DNA of 8,779 nt from NCBI GenBank assembly GCA_030917105.1, contig JAUPVI010000033.1:1-8779 (forward strand). Direction: 5' to 3'. Source of the stretch: Candidatus Babelota bacterium. Lineage in GTDB: Bacteria; Babelota; Babeliae; Babelales; JAUPTZ01. The position numbers and the translations under genes were made by a program. This document shows positions 5,500-8,779 of the stretch, piece after piece. The notes under the pieces were generated by a model. That model did not search any database and was not told where the DNA came from. It saw only the letters and a program-made list of their open reading frames with translations. Position 1 is the first letter of the stretch. Every line of letters starts with the position of its first letter.

Positions 5500-7569
5500 A
5501 TGAGTAAGAAATTAGATTTTTATCGCAATATTGGTATTATGGCCCACATTGACGCGGGCAAGACTACCGTCACTGAGCGTATCCTTTATTACACCGGCGT
5601 ATCTCACAAGATTGGTGAGGTTCACGAGGGTGCGGCAACCATGGACTGGATGGAGCAAGAGCAAGAGCGTGGTATTACCATTACTTCTGCTGCGACTACC
5701 TGTTTTTGGAAAGACCACCAAATTAACATTATTGATACTCCAGGGCACGTTGACTTTACTATTGAAGTAGAGCGTTCGTTGCGTGTTCTTGACGGTGCAG
5801 TAGCAGTTTTTTGTGGTGTTGGTGGCGTTGAGCCTCAATCCGAGACGGTATGGCGTCAAGCTGACCGTCACCGTGTGCCTCGTATTGCTTTTGTGAATAA
5901 GTTGGACCGTGTTGGTGCAGATTATTTTGAAGTAATCAGCGAGTTGCGTTCGAAGTTGGGTGCAAATCCGCTTGCGATGCAGATTCCTGTCGGGCAGTCT
6001 GAAGACTTCGTTTCATTGATCGACGTTTTGAGTAATCGAATGGCGACTTTTGAAGCAGAATCAAACGGTTCTCGTATTGTGTGGGGCGATGTTCCTGCAG
6101 AATATGTAAAACAACGTGAAGATTTATACGAAAAAATTGTAGCGCAAGCCTCAGAGTTTGATGAAGCGCTTGCTGACAAATATTTGAATGGTGAAAAAGC
6201 TTCTATTGAAGAAGTTCGCCTTGCGTTGCGCCGTGGCGTTAATGCGCAAGATGTCACCCCTGTTTTTTGTGGCTCAGCGTTTAAGAATAAAGGTGTCCAG
6301 CTCTTGCTTGATGCGGTCGTTGATTACTTGCCAAACCCACTTGAGGTGGCGGCTGTGGTTGGTCATGACGTTGATGATGAAAACATGGAAATTATCCGTA
6401 AGCCCGATGATAGCGAGCCATTTTCTGCGCTTGCGTTTAAGATTATGACTGACCCGTTTGTGGGAACTTTGACCTTTACCCGTATTTACTCCGGTATATT
6501 AGAGTCTGGTTCTTATGTGTACAACCCGCGTAAGCGTGCTAAAGAGCGCGTAAGCCGTCTAGTTCGTATGCATGCAAATAAGCGTGAAGAAATTAAATCG
6601 GCTGGTGCCGGTGACATTGTTGCCGTTATTGGTCTGAAAGATGTGGTGACTGGTGATACATTGTGTGACGAAAAACGTCCGTTACTTCTTGAGTCAATTA
6701 AAGCTCCAGAGGCGGTATTGAGCGTTGCAGTTGAACCAAAAACCAAGGGTGAGTACGAAAAGATGATTACTGCTTTGCGTCGTTTGATGCAGGAAGATCC
6801 ATCGTTTCGTTTCACTGTTAACGAAGAAACTGGACAAACCGTTATATCCGGCATGGGTGAATTACACCTTGAGATCATTGTTGATCGCGTAAAGCGAGAA
6901 TATAAGGTCGAGGCAATCGTGGGTAAAACCGAGGTCGCTTACCGTGAAACTATTCAAAAGGTTTCTTCTGTTGAAACTAAATTCATTCGTCAATCTGGCG
7001 GTAAAGGTCAGTATGGACACGTTCTTATGCGCTTTGAGCCGCTTGAGCGTGGACAAGGGTTTGAGTTTGTCAACGAAGTTGTTGGGGGGACTATTCCTCG
7101 TGAATATATCCCAGCAGTCGAAAAGGGTGTTCGTGAATCATTGGGCAACGGCGTTATTGCCGGCTATCCAACGGTTGATGTGAGAGCGATCGTTTATGAC
7201 GGGTCATACCATGATGTGGACTCCTCAGAAATGGCGTTTAAGATCGCCGGATCCATGGCATTTCGCGAAGGTATGCTGAAGGCATCACCGGTCCTCCTTG
7301 AGCCAATCATGAAAGTAGAAGTGATTACTCCAGAAGAGAACGTCGGGGATGTTATGGGTGATTTAAACTCTCGTCGAGGTCGTATTCTTGGCATGTCGTC
7401 AAGAAAAGGTGCTGAGGTAGTTGATGCCGAAGTACCACTCGGAGAAATGTTTGGATATACCACCGATTTGCGGTCGATGACCAAAGGTCGTGCGAGCTCC
7501 TCAATGCAGTTAGCGCTGTATCGAGAAGTACCTCGTAACGTACAAGAAGAGATCGCATCAAAAAAATAA
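5500..7569 (+). CDS. fusA: elongation factor G
   Basis: EF-G is the GTPase that drives translocation of tRNA and mRNA after peptide bond formation and, with the recycling factor, splits ribosomes. Its 689 residues match the family's usual length. The G domain shows AHIDAGKTT (15-23), RGITIT (57-62), DTPGH (79-83), NKLD (133-136) and GSAFKNKG (258-265). Domain II follows from about residue 290. Domain III contains GMGELHLEIIVDRVKREY. Domain IV contains GGKGQYGHV and the tip region YDGSYHDVDSSEMAF with the conserved His. Domain V contains EPIMKVEVITPEENVGDVMG and GYTTDLRSMTKGRA. AAGGAG at 5490-5495, overlapping the rpsG stop, lies four bases before the ATG. It is the third gene of the str operon. 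No odd residues were noticed in the catalytic motifs. Confidence 0.99.
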   Translation: MSKKLDFYRNIGIMAHIDAGKTTVTERILYYTGVSHKIGEVHEGAATMDWMEQEQERGITITSAATTCFWKDHQINIIDTPGHVDFTIEVERSLRVLDGAVAVFCGVGGVEPQSETVWRQADRHRVPRIAFVNKLDRVGADYFEVISELRSKLGANPLAMQIPVGQSEDFVSLIDVLSNRMATFEAESNGSRIVWGDVPAEYVKQREDLYEKIVAQASEFDEALADKYLNGEKASIEEVRLALRRGVNAQDVTPVFCGSAFKNKGVQLLLDAVVDYLPNPLEVAAVVGHDVDDENMEIIRKPDDSEPFSALAFKIMTDPFVGTLTFTRIYSGILESGSYVYNPRKRAKERVSRLVRMHANKREEIKSAGAGDIVAVIGLKDVVTGDTLCDEKRPLLLESIKAPEAVLSVAVEPKTKGEYEKMITALRRLMQEDPSFRFTVNEETGQTVISGMGELHLEIIVDRVKREYKVEAIVGKTEVAYRETIQKVSSVETKFIRQSGGKGQYGHVLMRFEPLERGQGFEFVNEVVGGTIPREYIPAVEKGVRESLGNGVIAGYPTVDVRAIVYDGSYHDVDSSEMAFKIAGSMAFREGMLKASPVLLEPIMKVEVITPEENVGDVMGDLNSRRGRILGMSSRKGAEVVDAEVPLGEMFGYTTDLRSMTKGRASSSMQLALYREVPRNVQEEIASKK

Positions 7570-7601
7570 ATTTAGATTATCTTGAATAGAGAGGATATAT
7601 A

Positions 7602-8779
7602 ATGGCTAAAGGCGTGTTTCAAAGAACAAAACCGCACGTTAACGTAGGTACTATCGGTCACGTTGACCATGGTAAGACAAGTTTGACTGCTGCGATTACT
7701 AAAGTTCTTGCAGAGCAAGGGTTGGCTGAAGTTCGTGCGTTTGACACAATCGACAAAGCCCCTGAAGAAAGAGAACGTGGTATTACTATTGCAGCTTCTC
7801 ACGTTGAATATGAAACGAAAAACCGTCACTATGCACACGTAGACTGCCCAGGTCACGCTGACTATGTAAAAAACATGTTGACTGGTGCTGCTCAAATGGA
7901 CGGCGCTATCTTGGTAGTATCTGCTGCTGACGGACCGATGCCTCAAACTCGTGAACACATCTTGCTTGCTCGTCAAGTGGGTGTACCAACAATGGTTGTG
8001 TTCTTGAACAAAGTTGACATGGTTGATGACGTAGATTTGATCGACTTAGTTGAAGAAGAAATTCGTGACCTTCTGGACCAATATGGTTTTGATGGTAAAG
8101 CTATCCAATTCGTTCGTGGTTCAGCATTGGCTGCGCTCAAGGGCGAAAACGAAGAAATCGGCAAGAAAGCAATTATGGAATTGATGGATAAAGTTGATAA
8201 CTATATCCCAACTCCAGAGCGCGATACTGAAAAGCCATTTTTGATGCCAATTGAAGACGTGTTCTCAATTTCTGGTCGTGGTACTGTAGTAACTGGCCGT
8301 GTTGAGTGTGGTATTGTGAAGGTTGGTCAAGAAGTTGAAATCGTTGGCTTCAAAGACACAGTAAAAACGACCGTTACCGGTATCGAAATGTTTAACAAAG
8401 AAATGGCTGAAGCGTTGCCTGGTGACAACGTGGGCGTTCTTCTTCGTGGTACTAAAAAAGATGACGTTGAGCGTGGTCAAGTGCTTGCAAAACCAGGCAC
8501 AGTTAAACCATACAAGAAATTTAAAGGTCAATTGATGGTATTGACTGAAAAAGAAGGTGGCCGTCACAGCCCATTCTTTAACGGATACCGCCCTCAATTC
8601 TATTTCAGAACAACAGACGTAACTGGTTCTATTACATTGCCAGCAGGTCGTGAAATGGTTATGCCAGGCGACAACGTTGAAGTTACCGTAGAATTGATTA
8701 CGCCAGTTGCTATGTATAAGCAACTTCGCTTTGCAATTCGTGAAGGTGGCCGTACTGTTGGTGCTGGTGTAGTAAGCGA
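7602..8779 (+). CDS. tuf: elongation factor Tu (partial, last few residues beyond window)
   Basis: EF-Tu brings aminoacyl-tRNA to the ribosomal A site as a ternary complex with GTP. From ATG at 7602, 392 codons are open to the window end; the family has about 394-400, so only a few residues are missing. The G domain shows GHVDHGKT (19-26), RGITI (59-63), DCPGH (81-85) with the catalytic His85, NKVD (136-139) and SAL (174-176). Domain 2 begins near FLMPIEDVFSISGRGTVVTG. Domain 3 includes EGGRHSPFFNGYRPQFYFRT and FAIREGGRTVGAGVV. Cys236, in TGRVECGIVKVG, replaces the Arg seen in E. coli. GAGGA at 7591-7595 lies six bases before the start. It follows fusA by 32 bases and is probably cotranscribed. 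Whether a second tuf copy exists elsewhere cannot be seen. Confidence 0.99.
   Translation, partial: MAKGVFQRTKPHVNVGTIGHVDHGKTSLTAAITKVLAEQGLAEVRAFDTIDKAPEERERGITIAASHVEYETKNRHYAHVDCPGHADYVKNMLTGAAQMDGAILVVSAADGPMPQTREHILLARQVGVPTMVVFLNKVDMVDDVDLIDLVEEEIRDLLDQYGFDGKAIQFVRGSALAALKGENEEIGKKAIMELMDKVDNYIPTPERDTEKPFLMPIEDVFSISGRGTVVTGRVECGIVKVGQEVEIVGFKDTVKTTVTGIEMFNKEMAEALPGDNVGVLLRGTKKDDVERGQVLAKPGTVKPYKKFKGQLMVLTEKEGGRHSPFFNGYRPQFYFRTTDVTGSITLPAGREMVMPGDNVEVTVELITPVAMYKQLRFAIREGGRTVGAGVVS

Noticed and set aside
7598..7603. TATAAT at the tuf start codon, resembling a -10 box
   Set aside because: It overlaps the start codon itself, so a transcript from it would lack the tuf ribosome binding site. 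It follows from the A/T-rich spacer before ATG.
8265..8723. A 152-residue minus-strand open frame within tuf
   Set aside because: It is fully antisense to the conserved EF-Tu domains 2 and 3. Long antisense frames are common in highly biased genes.

Overview
This is a bacterial window with two parts. The left half (about 1-4345) holds envelope and secretion-related genes. The right half (about 4420-8779) is a textbook str operon in the order rpsL, rpsG, fusA, tuf. The host looks Gram-negative-like: it has an RseP-type site-2 protease, Sec signal peptides and a secreted ankyrin-repeat protein. Secreted ankyrin proteins are typical of bacteria living inside protists or other eukaryotes, such as Dependentiae/TM6, Chlamydiae-like or Legionella-like lineages. 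I lean towards a host-associated lineage of the Dependentiae type, but this is inference from style and not a proven assignment. Ribosomal protein and EF-Tu phylogeny would settle it.

Layout: rseP (minus strand, start at 1111) runs off the left edge almost complete. A 162-base divergent intergenic region separates it from a plus-strand gene for a 545-residue secreted or membrane-anchored ankyrin protein (1274-2911), which ends at a strong intrinsic terminator (2932-2963). A second plus-strand gene (3050-4345) encodes a 431-residue secreted alpha/beta-hydrolase-like protein with a readable Ser-Asp-His triad but no family I can name with certainty. Next come 256 bases carrying a good sigma-70-type promoter and a structured leader of about 150 nt. 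The str operon follows: rpsL and rpsG overlap by one base, the fusA ribosome binding site overlaps the rpsG stop, and tuf follows after 32 bases and is cut by the right edge a few residues before its end.

The str genes encode the decoding-centre protein S12, the 30S head protein S7 and the two elongation GTPases, made together at high level from one promoter. The left-half genes are each transcribed separately and share no pathway with them. Points of interest are the S12 residue at the streptomycin site (Pro88 where Lys is usual), an unusual EF-Tu domain 2 residue (Cys236), the structured str leader combined with loss of the rpsL-rpsG gap that hosts S7 autoregulation in E. coli, and the two secreted proteins of unknown target. 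I saw no CRISPR array, insertion sequence, tRNA or rRNA.
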